Source: Candidatus Zhuqueibacterota bacterium (GTDB taxonomy: Bacteria > KSB1 > UBA2214). From it: 5,083 bases of DNA. Position numbers and translations under genes: made by a program. Below the pieces are notes generated by a model. It ran no database searches. It worked only from the letters and a program-made list of their open reading frames with translations, and was not told the DNA's origin. The stretch's first letter is position 1; each line of letters opens with the position of its first letter. Below are positions 1 to 5,083 of this stretch, in pieces. The stretch lies in the NCBI GenBank assembly GCA_022706175.1, contig JAKJDB010000245.1, positions 1 to 5,083 on the forward strand, written 5' to 3'.

Positions 1-28
1 CAGTATGAGACCTGGCAATCATTTTGAG

Positions 29-57
29 ACAGGCCGGATCACTGACGATCCACCTAG
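29..57 (-). other. Newest spacer of the array (boundary tentative)
   Basis: This is the unique sequence between the two repeat copies: 29 nt if the repeat is 44 nt long, up to about 36 nt (29-64) if the repeat is about 37 nt. Being next to the leader it should be the most recently acquired spacer. It holds a small inverted pair, GGATC at 36-40 and GATCC at 47-51, around a 6-nt loop. That could be part of a hairpin in the source sequence or chance. No target can be named from the sequence alone. Confidence 0.6.
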
Positions 58-101
58 GTTTCAGGTCGCAATCCAGTATGAGACCTGGCAATCATTTTGA
101 G
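58..101 (-). repeat. First (leader-adjacent) CRISPR repeat, probable 44-nt unit
   Basis: Positions 74-101 are confirmed by the second copy at 1-28. Positions 58-73 are assigned by the GTTTC/GAAAC hallmark and the 6-bp inverted pair CAGGTC (62-67) and GACCTG (82-87), which has a 14-nt loop. The hexamer GCAATC also occurs twice within it, after each arm. The 5' end in transcript sense (CTCAAAATG) is firm because the match stops at 101. The 3' end is inferred. Confidence 0.6.
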
Positions 102-102
102 T

Positions 103-131
103 ATAATAGGAAAAATAGTTCAAAAAATCAA
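103..131 (-). promoter_or_regulatory. Candidate sigma70-type promoter for the CRISPR array
   Basis: On the minus strand TTGATT (131-126, 4 of 6 to TTGACA) is followed after exactly 17 bp by TATTAT (108-103, 5 of 6 to TATAAT). Transcription would start near position 96, just inside the first repeat, losing only a few bases of that repeat. The region is AT-rich, so a chance match is possible. The -35 box overlaps the IHF-like site. Confidence 0.4.
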
Positions 132-138
132 TAACTTG
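126..138 (+). promoter_or_regulatory. IHF-consensus-like site in the leader
   Basis: The 13 bases AATCAATAACTTG match the IHF consensus WATCAANNNNTTR at every defined position. The site begins 25 bp from the first repeat, close to where IHF bends the leader for spacer integration in the E. coli type I-E system. Whether this host uses IHF or a related HU-family protein here is unknown, and AT-rich DNA raises the chance of a random match. Confidence 0.35.
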
Positions 139-237
139 ATAAGATCTTGCCGCTGATCGCCTTGAAAAGGGAGTTAGATATTGTCTATTCTGATAAGGAT
201 TTGTTTAAAGAATGGCTGATAAGTACAATAATTTGCC

Positions 238-261
238 AATTTAGAGCATGGCCGCTAAATT
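238..261. repeat. 7-bp inverted repeat in the leader
   Basis: AATTTAG at 238-244 and CTAAATT at 255-261 are perfect inverted arms around a 10-nt centre (AGCATGGCCG). No T-run follows on either strand, so it does not look like an intrinsic terminator. It might be a protein-binding dyad or chance. Confidence 0.3.
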
Positions 262-327
262 CGATAGGGCTGTGTAAAATGCGTCAATGGCGGTAAGATA
301 TAAAAAATAATTGATTAAACATAAAAA

Positions 328-630
328 TCAAATAACTATAATACGGTCCTCATCTGCTTCCCGCCAACCGCGCTTTGTCCCCAAAGATAGAATCCTTTTA
401 CTGCAGGCTTGGCAAAGAAAGTATACGCGTAAACTGTCCTTTTTCAAATCGAGAAGCGGTTTGATCTGTTCAAGAAGGGTTTGAAACTGCGCCTTGTTCA
501 GGCAGCATTCGAAAACGCTGTACTGAACCCTCTGACCATAGTCCTGCAGCCGTTTTGCAACGCGCGTGCGTTTTTTATCGTCGATAATATCATAGGAAAT
601 CAACAAAAAACGTTTATTGTTCAATGACAT
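328..630 (-). CDS. cas2: CRISPR-associated protein Cas2
   Basis: This gene encodes a 100-residue Cas2, the usual size. Cas2 dimers bridge two Cas1 dimers in the spacer integration complex. The N-terminus is a ferredoxin-like first strand with the conserved aspartate, RFLLISYDIIDDKKR (D14). It is followed by the family pattern RLQDYGQRVQYSVFEC (about 26-41), a helix, and the last strand region DSLRVYFLCQAC with LGTKRG after it. I chose the ATG at 628-630. An in-frame GTG at 664-666 would add 12 residues (MQRFGNEGGITL) that are not typical of the family. The chosen start lies inside the end of cas1 (17-nt overlap including the cas1 stop), which suggests translational coupling. A G-rich Shine-Dalgarno-like stretch lies about 10 nt upstream, inside a small hairpin. 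The gene ends with TGA next to the leader. The family call is secure; nuclease activity is not implied. Confidence 0.95.
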   Translation of the reverse strand: MSLNNKRFLLISYDIIDDKKRTRVAKRLQDYGQRVQYSVFECCLNKAQFQTLLEQIKPLLDLKKDSLRVYFLCQACSKRILSLGTKRGWREADEDRIIVI

Positions 631-1597
631 AAGGGTGATACCCCCTTCGTTGCCGAATCGCTGCACTCAACCGCTGTACTTGTCGGCGCATCACCTCACG
701 ATAGGACTTGTTCTGATCTTCTCTGGCGCGCATCCAAGTTTCATACTGACCAAAGTATTTTTTAAGCGATGCTTCCTTTAAAAGGATTCCCCGTTCTTCG
801 TCCTGTTCAAAATCCGCTGTTTGAAAGATGCGTTTGTTGAACAGTTTCAATGTCAATCGATCAATGATGGGATGGCGAAATTCTTCGATCATGTCCAGCG
901 CCAGGGATGGGCGGCCATAGACAATGCCATGCAAAAAACCGATATAAGGATCAAACCCATGGGCGGTCAACAGGCCGGTCATTTCATTGGTCAACATGGT
1001 GTAACCCAGGCTTAATAGGGCATTGACCGGATCTTTGGGCGGTCGACGACTGCGTTGTTCAAAAGTCCATTCCGTGCGGAACAGTTTTCCGAATCCGCGA
1101 AAATAGGCCGCCGCTGCAACACCTTCACAGCCGCGCAGGGCGGCAACAGTTTTCTGCTCAGGCAACCGATCGAGGGTTTGCTCCAAAGTCCGCTCCTCGC
1201 TCGCCAGATCGCATGCTGGATGATTGCGGCCGTATTTTTTAAGCAAAGCCCGTGCATTTTTTAATTTTGCCTGCACGATCATTCGAACCAATTGCAGCTG
1301 AAAGGCCTCATCCAAGTACCGTTCATATTGGGATAAACGCAATAGCACATTCTTCGATTCGGCCGCCGCAAGCCGGCCGCGCAAGCGGCCCGAGATCGAG
1401 AAGAAAGCTACGTCGATGCCGCTGTCGAGCAGCAATTCCACCGCCTGCGTTGTCAGCTGCACACGGCCGAATAAGCACAGCCGTTCTATCTTGATCACAG
1501 GCCATTGGATTAATTTTTCCCCCTGTTTTTCCACATACAGGGTTCTGCTTTTTTGCCTGACTGTCGCGCCCTGTTCGCAAATGTAGACCGGATTCAT
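614..1597 (-). CDS. cas1: CRISPR-associated endonuclease/integrase Cas1
   Basis: Cas1 joins spacer DNA into the array at the leader-repeat junction as a complex with Cas2. The product is 327 residues, the usual length. Its N-terminal beta domain begins NPVYICEQGATVRQKSRTL and carries the typical KIERLCLFGRVQLTTQAVELL stretch. The alpha-helical catalytic domain has the three metal ligands: Glu158 in RGCEGVAAAAYF, His223 in DPYIGFLHG, and Asp235 in SLALDMIEEFRHP. The conserved DPVNALLSLGYTML segment is also present. I chose the ATG at 1595-1597 because family members normally start right at this strand. A TTG at 1625-1627 in the same frame would add ten residues and overlap the upstream gene by 11 nt. 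The RT gene lies directly upstream, in the order seen in RT-Cas1 fusions, but in a different frame, so here Cas1 is a separate protein. The 3' end overlaps cas2. Confidence 0.97.
   Translation of the reverse strand: MNPVYICEQGATVRQKSRTLYVEKQGEKLIQWPVIKIERLCLFGRVQLTTQAVELLLDSGIDVAFFSISGRLRGRLAAAESKNVLLRLSQYERYLDEAFQLQLVRMIVQAKLKNARALLKKYGRNHPACDLASEERTLEQTLDRLPEQKTVAALRGCEGVAAAAYFRGFGKLFRTEWTFEQRSRRPPKDPVNALLSLGYTMLTNEMTGLLTAHGFDPYIGFLHGIVYGRPSLALDMIEEFRHPIIDRLTLKLFNKRIFQTADFEQDEERGILLKEASLKKYFGQYETWMRAREDQNKSYREVMRRQVQRLSAAIRQRRGYHPYVIEQ
631..647 (-). promoter_or_regulatory. Hairpin over the cas2 ribosome-binding site, inside cas1
   Basis: In the mRNA, AAGGG (647-643) can pair with CCCUU (635-631) around a 7-nt loop, and the stem abuts the cas2 AUG. 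The G-run that would serve as Shine-Dalgarno sits in the stem and loop. Ribosomes finishing cas1 must cross it, because the cas1 stop lies downstream of the cas2 AUG. This arrangement would tie cas2 translation to cas1 translation. The sequence pairing is seen; the regulatory role is inferred. Confidence 0.4.
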
Positions 1598-1616
1598 AGG
1601 CTTAGCGTCACTTGAT

Positions 1617-4514
1617 TTATATTTCAAGAATCCAGGTTGTTTTATCGCTGCGGACTTGTCGTCGTAAACAGCCCCAAGGAGTCGGCAGTTCTACAAGTCC
1701 ACGTTTTTCAAAAACAATATTCAATTTTTCCTGCAGAGCTTGCAGCCGTTTTTGCACTTTGCGTTCATCCGCTTTAATTTTGAGCAATTGCCGCACCAAC
1801 AATTCAACGTCCGGCTCCAGGACCTCCGGCGTCGGCTCAGCGCTGTTTGTTGCCGGTTCTTCACGCGCTGGCAGAGTTGTCGCTGGAGCCGGCGTGGGAA
1901 TCTCTTTGGCTAAAGTCTGGATTGCTTGTCGAGTCAAAAGCTCGGAATATTTACGTTCACCACAGTGCAGCAAGGGTGAAGGATAATTGTTTTCGGATAA
2001 AGTAAATTGACAAAAGCATCCGATGGAGGGCGTTATTTCGTGATGCCACTGCCGTATTCTAGGACAGCTGAGCGGATTGCTTTTCAGGCGCAACAACCAT
2101 CGCTCGGTAATCCTGTGGCTGTAATTGGTGGTTTGCCGCATGACCGCGTGCAGGACCTCTTTTCCCAGTTCTCCCATAAAACCGACCACGCCTAAAAAAG
2201 TGAGTCTTTCGACATGGCTGAGGCGACCATCCTTTTGCGCCTTGTCGAATAAAAAATGTAAAACCCTGCATCCTTTGAAAAGTGCCTGTACCTCGGGATG
2301 ATTCAACGCCTGTTCAGGGTCGGCGTCTTGCGTGTTTTCAAGGCGGCTCCATTGTTGTAGTATTTGATAAAAATGATTTGAGCTGATCTGTTCCAACGAT
2401 GGCATGGGATAAAGCCAATCGGTATGAGGCCGACCATCCGAATCAAGGAACAGACATCGGCGACCGCTGGCTTGATGCACGCCGAATGGCAGTTTGATAA
2501 GACTGCCCATTCCTTTGTCGCCGGTTTCCTTACGTGGCAAGCTTTCTATGTTAACGCCTTCCGGCAGCGGGCCATGCAGACCGGCCAATCGTTTGCAAAA
2601 GAGGAGCAAGTCTTTTACCGGAATCGGTTCTGAAAAAAAGTACCATACATGCAGGCCTTTGGCGCCGGAATCTTCCAAATAGCCGGGCAGACCGTGCTGA
2701 TCCGTTTGCTTTTTCACCTGAAGCGCTGCTCGCAACACCAAATTCATCCAGAGTTGTCGGTCGCTCTCCTTTTTTATAAACTCTGATTGCACCTGTTTGT
2801 TCAGGTCGAAATCCAGCACGAGATGAAAGGCCGTCTGATCCGAACGGACTAAATAAAGTCCGAGGGTGTGTTGACCGCGCAGATGACCCGCCCAATCCTC
2901 CATTGTGAGGGCGCGGAATTGCGGCGTGTAGCCGATTCTGCCATCGGTGTTCAACCATTGTTTGGCAAATACCCCTTCGCGCCCTTTAAACGTTTGTTGC
3001 AGCTGTTCCAGATCCCTTTGTGTAAAAGGATAGTCGGTACGATCGGATTCTGATTTAAAAATAGGATCCTCTGCAATTCGTTGGAGAGATGGATCCAAAG
3101 CGATGGCTTGATGAAAGGATTTTAGAGCAGCGCCGGTTAAATGATATTTTTTCAAGGCCATGCCCAGGGCATAGTGGGCGAAGCCGAGCTGCGGTTGAAG
3201 CCCCACCGCTTTTTGTAAAAAGCGGATTGCTTTATCCAATTGTCCCTGCCTTAGATAAAGCATGCCCAACCAAAGGGCGGTTTCAGCATGATCCGGGTTT
3301 TCTCGCAGCGCGGCAATAAAGACATCTCGTGCTTCAGACTCGAGTCCGAGACACTGGCAAAGAAGTCCCCATTGCCAGTTTATTTCCGCTGATTGAATCG
3401 GCTCTTGACAGCCGGCAAGCGCTTCATGCGCTTTGGCAAAATCCCCTTGCTTGATCATCACTGCAGCGCGCAGCAGCGCAGACCCTATCGGTCCATCGAC
3501 CTGTTCGGCTGGATAGCCGGCGGCTGCGCTTTCCATTAGATTATTGCTGTTGAGATGAAAATAATTCGTCCATCCTCGGATAATTTGGTCTACTTTGTCG
3601 TTCATTTTTTCTTTTGTAATGGCATCCGGGTGATCCAGAACGTGGCGGAGATTTTCCTGTAAATGCTGCCACGCTGAGGGAGCCGGCCTTCGCCCCTCAA
3701 GATTGAAATGAAAACCGAGAAACACAAAACCTTTTTCGATTTTTCCTGCAAAGGTCTTTTTTAAATTCAGTGCCAAATGGACCTGTTTTAATCCGTCTTG
3801 AATTCGAGCAGCCGCTTCCGACTTTGTTGTTTCTTCCGAGGCAAGTACGAGGAGGTTGTCGCTGTAGCGGATATAGTTCCACTGATCCGACTGCACCAGC
3901 GCATCAAATTCGTTGAGATAAATATTCGAAAGAAGAGGAGAGAGAATCATCCCTTGAGGTATTCCCAGCCCGGAGGAGGTTTCCAACGCCAGCACCGGCT
4001 TGAGGATGAGCTCAATCAACGTGTCTTCGTCGAACTGGCGAGCCAGGAATGATTGTAAAAGCCGGCGGTCGATGGTGTCAAAAAAATTTTCAATGTCGGC
4101 GCTGAAAAACCAGGTCCGTCCTTTTTTAATCCACCGTTCCACCTTATCAGCGGCTTTGCTCGCTGATTTTCCGCTCCGATAGGCATAGGAACAAGACAGC
4201 AATTTTTTGTCCACTACCGGTTGAATAATCTGCAGAAGAGCATATTGTACCAATCGGTCCCGTAGCGCCGGTATATGCAGTGTGCGCGTCTTGTTGCCTT
4301 TAGTATGAGTAAAGGTCAGCAAGGGCAGCGGTTCATACGACCGATCGGCCACCATCTGCCGAACCAGACAAAGATTCGATTCAAGATTTGCAGCAAACTC
4401 GTCGACGGTTATCCGATCGATCCCCGGCGCCCCCATGTTGGCGCGTAAACGTTGCCAGGCCAGGGTGAAATTGCGCTTCTCGATAACCTGACGCCAGAGA
4501 GAATCGCCTTTCAT
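1617..4514 (-). CDS. Reverse transcriptase-TPR-primase/polymerase fusion protein (RT-CAPP type)
   Basis: This 965-residue multidomain protein is encoded in an adaptation operon. Residues 1-325 are a group II intron-like RT. They show GAPGIDRITVDEF (28-40), LHIPALRDRLVQYALL (79-94), motif A FFSADIENFFDTI (D140), motif B GIPQGMILSPLLSNIYL, and motif C YSDN (217-220) in place of YxDD. KGFVFLGFHF and a thumb-like IIRGWTNYFHL (311-321) follow. Residues about 343-479 form four TPR-like helical repeats with a 34-residue period. Residues about 495-700 are an archaeo-eukaryotic primase domain of the CAPP/TOTE sort: FKGREGVFAKQW, GYTPQF, the metal motif LDFD (D568, D570), SGAKGLHVW (H622) and SLIKLPFGVHQ. 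Residues about 745-855 have Cys749, Cys817, Cys833/835 and Cys851, like a primase large-subunit Fe-S domain. A Pro/Ala/Glu-rich linker (about 870-900), a coiled coil and a small tail end the protein. The ATG has a strong AGGAGAG Shine-Dalgarno. Likely role: making DNA from RNA or ssDNA spacer precursors (inferred). Confidence 0.95.
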   Translation of the reverse strand: MKGDSLWRQVIEKRNFTLAWQRLRANMGAPGIDRITVDEFAANLESNLCLVRQMVADRSYEPLPLLTFTHTKGNKTRTLHIPALRDRLVQYALLQIIQPVVDKKLLSCSYAYRSGKSASKAADKVERWIKKGRTWFFSADIENFFDTIDRRLLQSFLARQFDEDTLIELILKPVLALETSSGLGIPQGMILSPLLSNIYLNEFDALVQSDQWNYIRYSDNLLVLASEETTKSEAAARIQDGLKQVHLALNLKKTFAGKIEKGFVFLGFHFNLEGRRPAPSAWQHLQENLRHVLDHPDAITKEKMNDKVDQIIRGWTNYFHLNSNNLMESAAAGYPAEQVDGPIGSALLRAAVMIKQGDFAKAHEALAGCQEPIQSAEINWQWGLLCQCLGLESEARDVFIAALRENPDHAETALWLGMLYLRQGQLDKAIRFLQKAVGLQPQLGFAHYALGMALKKYHLTGAALKSFHQAIALDPSLQRIAEDPIFKSESDRTDYPFTQRDLEQLQQTFKGREGVFAKQWLNTDGRIGYTPQFRALTMEDWAGHLRGQHTLGLYLVRSDQTAFHLVLDFDLNKQVQSEFIKKESDRQLWMNLVLRAALQVKKQTDQHGLPGYLEDSGAKGLHVWYFFSEPIPVKDLLLFCKRLAGLHGPLPEGVNIESLPRKETGDKGMGSLIKLPFGVHQASGRRCLFLDSDGRPHTDWLYPMPSLEQISSNHFYQILQQWSRLENTQDADPEQALNHPEVQALFKGCRVLHFLFDKAQKDGRLSHVERLTFLGVVGFMGELGKEVLHAVMRQTTNYSHRITERWLLRLKSNPLSCPRIRQWHHEITPSIGCFCQFTLSENNYPSPLLHCGERKYSELLTRQAIQTLAKEIPTPAPATTLPAREEPATNSAEPTPEVLEPDVELLVRQLLKIKADERKVQKRLQALQEKLNIVFEKRGLVELPTPWGCLRRQVRSDKTTWILEI

Positions 4515-4516
4515 GG

Positions 4517-4524
4517 TCTCTCCT
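4517..4524 (-). promoter_or_regulatory. Strong Shine-Dalgarno of the RT-primase fusion gene
   Basis: In transcript sense AGGAGAGA lies just upstream of ATG, with AGGAG ending 5 nt before the start. It fixes the ATG at 4512-4514 as the start and is the best ribosome-binding site in the window, which suggests the fusion gene is translated independently of cas6. Confidence 0.75.
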
Positions 4525-4527
4525 GTT

Positions 4528-4545
4528 ATGGATTTTGCGATCCAT
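4528..4545. repeat. Perfect 6-bp hairpin in the cas6/RT intergenic gap
   Basis: ATGGAT (4528-4533) and ATCCAT (4540-4545) are perfect inverted arms around a 6-nt loop. They fill half of the 35-nt gap between the cas6 stop and the RT Shine-Dalgarno. No T-run follows in the direction of transcription, so it is not an intrinsic terminator. It may be an mRNA processing or stability element, or chance. Confidence 0.4.
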
Positions 4546-4549
4546 CTAT

Positions 4550-5083
4550 TTAGGGGCTGATCAGATATTTGCCCATTCCAAAGCTGGTGTTTTTGCCGAT
4601 GTGAAGGTATTCTCCCAAACGGAGCAGAGGCAGGAAGAGGGCAAAATTTCCCTGCAGGCGGATCTCCCCGACCAATCCTCCCAACTGCATTCGACGTTGT
4701 TGCCGGTTAGAATAACGCTCCCAGTCCCACCAGCGTAATTGCGAGGAGAGCGTACGGATGCAGGACGCTTGCTGAAGAATGGCCGAATAATCCAGCAACC
4801 ATTTCTGCGGCGTATGAATCTCGGCCAACAGGGAAGCCCGCCGCAACAGGTTTCGAAACAGAAGCGAAAAAGAGAGCTCCTGGCACAACTTGCCCATTTC
4901 CGTGATTCGCAAGGGTGTGGATATAGTCAGGGAGAGTGCATCCGGGATAAAATCAGCGACAAAATCAGGCGGCTGCCGCAGCCAGGGTTGGTTCTTCAAT
5001 ATTCCGTCGGCAGCGGAATAGATCTCCTGATCCTGCTCATTATGCACGCTGAGCAAGGAGAACTTGCCGCGCTGTCTGCCTAA
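4550..5083 (-). CDS. cas6: CRISPR pre-crRNA endoribonuclease Cas6 (C-terminal part, 5' end outside window)
   Basis: The frame is open to the right edge, so only the last 177 residues are seen; full Cas6 of this kind is roughly 250-300 residues. Cas6 cuts the array transcript within each repeat to release crRNA units. The visible part starts in a mid-protein segment, LGRQRGKFSLLSV, then has a helical region, and ends with the hallmark C-terminal RAMP features. These are WWDWERYSNRQQRRMQLGG, GLVGEIRLQGNFALFLPLL, and the glycine-rich loop HIGKNTSFGMGKY four residues before the end. The catalytic residue of Cas6 is usually an N-terminal-half histidine and is not visible here. A TTG at 5054-5056 could be read as a start but falls inside conserved sequence, so I treat the gene as cut by the window. 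It ends in TAA 35 nt upstream of the RT fusion gene, apparently the same operon. Confidence 0.9.
   Translation of the reverse strand, partial: LGRQRGKFSLLSVHNEQDQEIYSAADGILKNQPWLRQPPDFVADFIPDALSLTISTPLRITEMGKLCQELSFSLLFRNLLRRASLLAEIHTPQKWLLDYSAILQQASCIRTLSSQLRWWDWERYSNRQQRRMQLGGLVGEIRLQGNFALFLPLLRLGEYLHIGKNTSFGMGKYLISP

Larger units (their letters stand above)
1..101 (-). CRISPR. Leader-proximal end of a CRISPR array (two repeat copies, one cut by the window edge)
   Basis: A 28-nt stretch at 1-28 recurs without mismatch at 74-101, a period of 73 bp. The match ends exactly at 28/101, where the flanks become AC and TA. The left copy is cut by the window edge, so the other repeat boundary cannot be read by comparison. 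Two readings fit. A 44-nt repeat at 58-101 would begin GTTTCAGG on the plus strand, that is end CCTGAAAC on the minus strand, leaving a 29-nt spacer. A repeat of about 37 nt at 65-101 would leave a spacer of about 36 nt. The GAAAC 3' end common in type I and III repeats, and a CAGGTC/GACCTG inverted pair at 62-67 and 82-87, favour the longer form. Adjacent cas2-cas1 and an AT-rich leader at 102-327 imply minus-strand transcription and an array continuing beyond position 1. Confidence 0.85.
102..327 (-). promoter_or_regulatory. CRISPR leader region
   Basis: This AT-rich stretch of 226 bp has no credible coding content and lies between the cas2 stop and the first repeat, the usual place for the leader that drives array transcription and directs Cas1-Cas2 integration. 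It contains a sigma70-like promoter pointing into the array (103-131), an IHF-consensus match (126-138), three copies of TGATAAG (137-143, 191-197, 217-223) and a 7-bp inverted repeat (238-261). No GC-rich stem followed by a T-run is seen after cas2, so cas operon transcription may run through into the array. Confidence 0.75.

Noticed and set aside
102..107. Perfect TATAAT on the plus strand just after the first repeat
   Set aside because: No convincing -35 lies 16-18 bp upstream (TGAGAC at 79-84), and the direction would lead away from the array into the leader. It mostly mirrors the minus-strand TATTAT box.
259..287. Second promoter candidate in the leader, TTGACG with TCGAAT at 17 bp on the minus strand
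   Set aside because: The -10 lacks the key A at its second position and the site is far from the array, so support is too weak.
290..327. Intrinsic terminator after cas2
   Set aside because: T-rich runs are present on the minus strand but no GC-rich stem precedes them.
1612..1986. Plus-strand open frame of 124 codons opposite the fusion protein tail
   Set aside because: It is low in recognisable features and antisense to the tail-coding region, with no support from context.
2551..2958. Open frame of 135 codons on the minus strand inside the primase region
   Set aside because: It is out of frame within the AEP domain, which has clear motifs in the main frame; it shows no domain of its own.
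3540..4514. Group II intron or retron rather than a CRISPR-associated RT
   Set aside because: There are no HNH or DNA-binding domains, the RT is fused to TPR and primase parts, and it is embedded between cas6 and cas1. No intron RNA or msr/msd structure was recognised around it.
5054..5056. TTG as the start of cas6
   Set aside because: The frame stays open to the window edge and the upstream residues (GRQRGKFSL) look like conserved Cas6 interior, so the gene continues beyond the window.
4739..5083. Open frame on the plus strand opposite cas6 (114 codons, open at the right edge)
   Set aside because: It lies fully antisense to conserved Cas6 sequence, has no recognisable domain, and its composition is explained by the opposite coding strand.

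Overview
The window holds the adaptation end of a bacterial CRISPR-Cas locus. All genes are on the minus strand. In transcription order (right to left) they are: the C-terminal part of cas6 (cut by the right edge), a 965-residue fusion of reverse transcriptase, TPR repeats, archaeo-eukaryotic-type primase and a cysteine-bearing primase-large-subunit-like region, then cas1, cas2, an AT-rich leader of about 226 bp, and the leader-proximal end of a CRISPR array that runs off the left edge. Spacing is tight: 35 nt between cas6 and the fusion gene, 19 nt between the fusion gene and cas1 (or an 11-nt overlap if a TTG start is used), and a 17-nt overlap of cas1 with cas2. One operon is likely.

How the parts may work together: Cas1-Cas2 integrates new spacers at the leader-repeat junction, and Cas6 cuts the array transcript. 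The central fusion gene encodes both an RNA-templated DNA polymerase fold and a primase-polymerase fold on one chain. This fits a module that turns RNA or single-stranded DNA fragments into duplex spacer precursors. CRISPR-associated primase-polymerases (CAPPs) and their fusions to RTs are, as far as I recall, a known but thinly characterised group, so the architecture is not claimed as wholly new. Points that stand out are a YSDN active-site box where RTs normally have YxDD, a four-cysteine pattern resembling the Fe-S domain of primase large subunits, and an uncharacterised coiled-coil C-terminal tail.

The leader carries an IHF-consensus match 25 bp from the first repeat, a sigma70-like promoter pointing into the array, and three copies of TGATAAG. 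No effector gene (Cas10, Cas7 or similar) lies in the window, so the CRISPR type cannot be read directly. The Cas6 style and RT/primase association are most often seen with type III systems (inference).

Organism: a bacterium of moderate GC content. The sequence gives no firm taxonomic marker, so I do not name a phylum.
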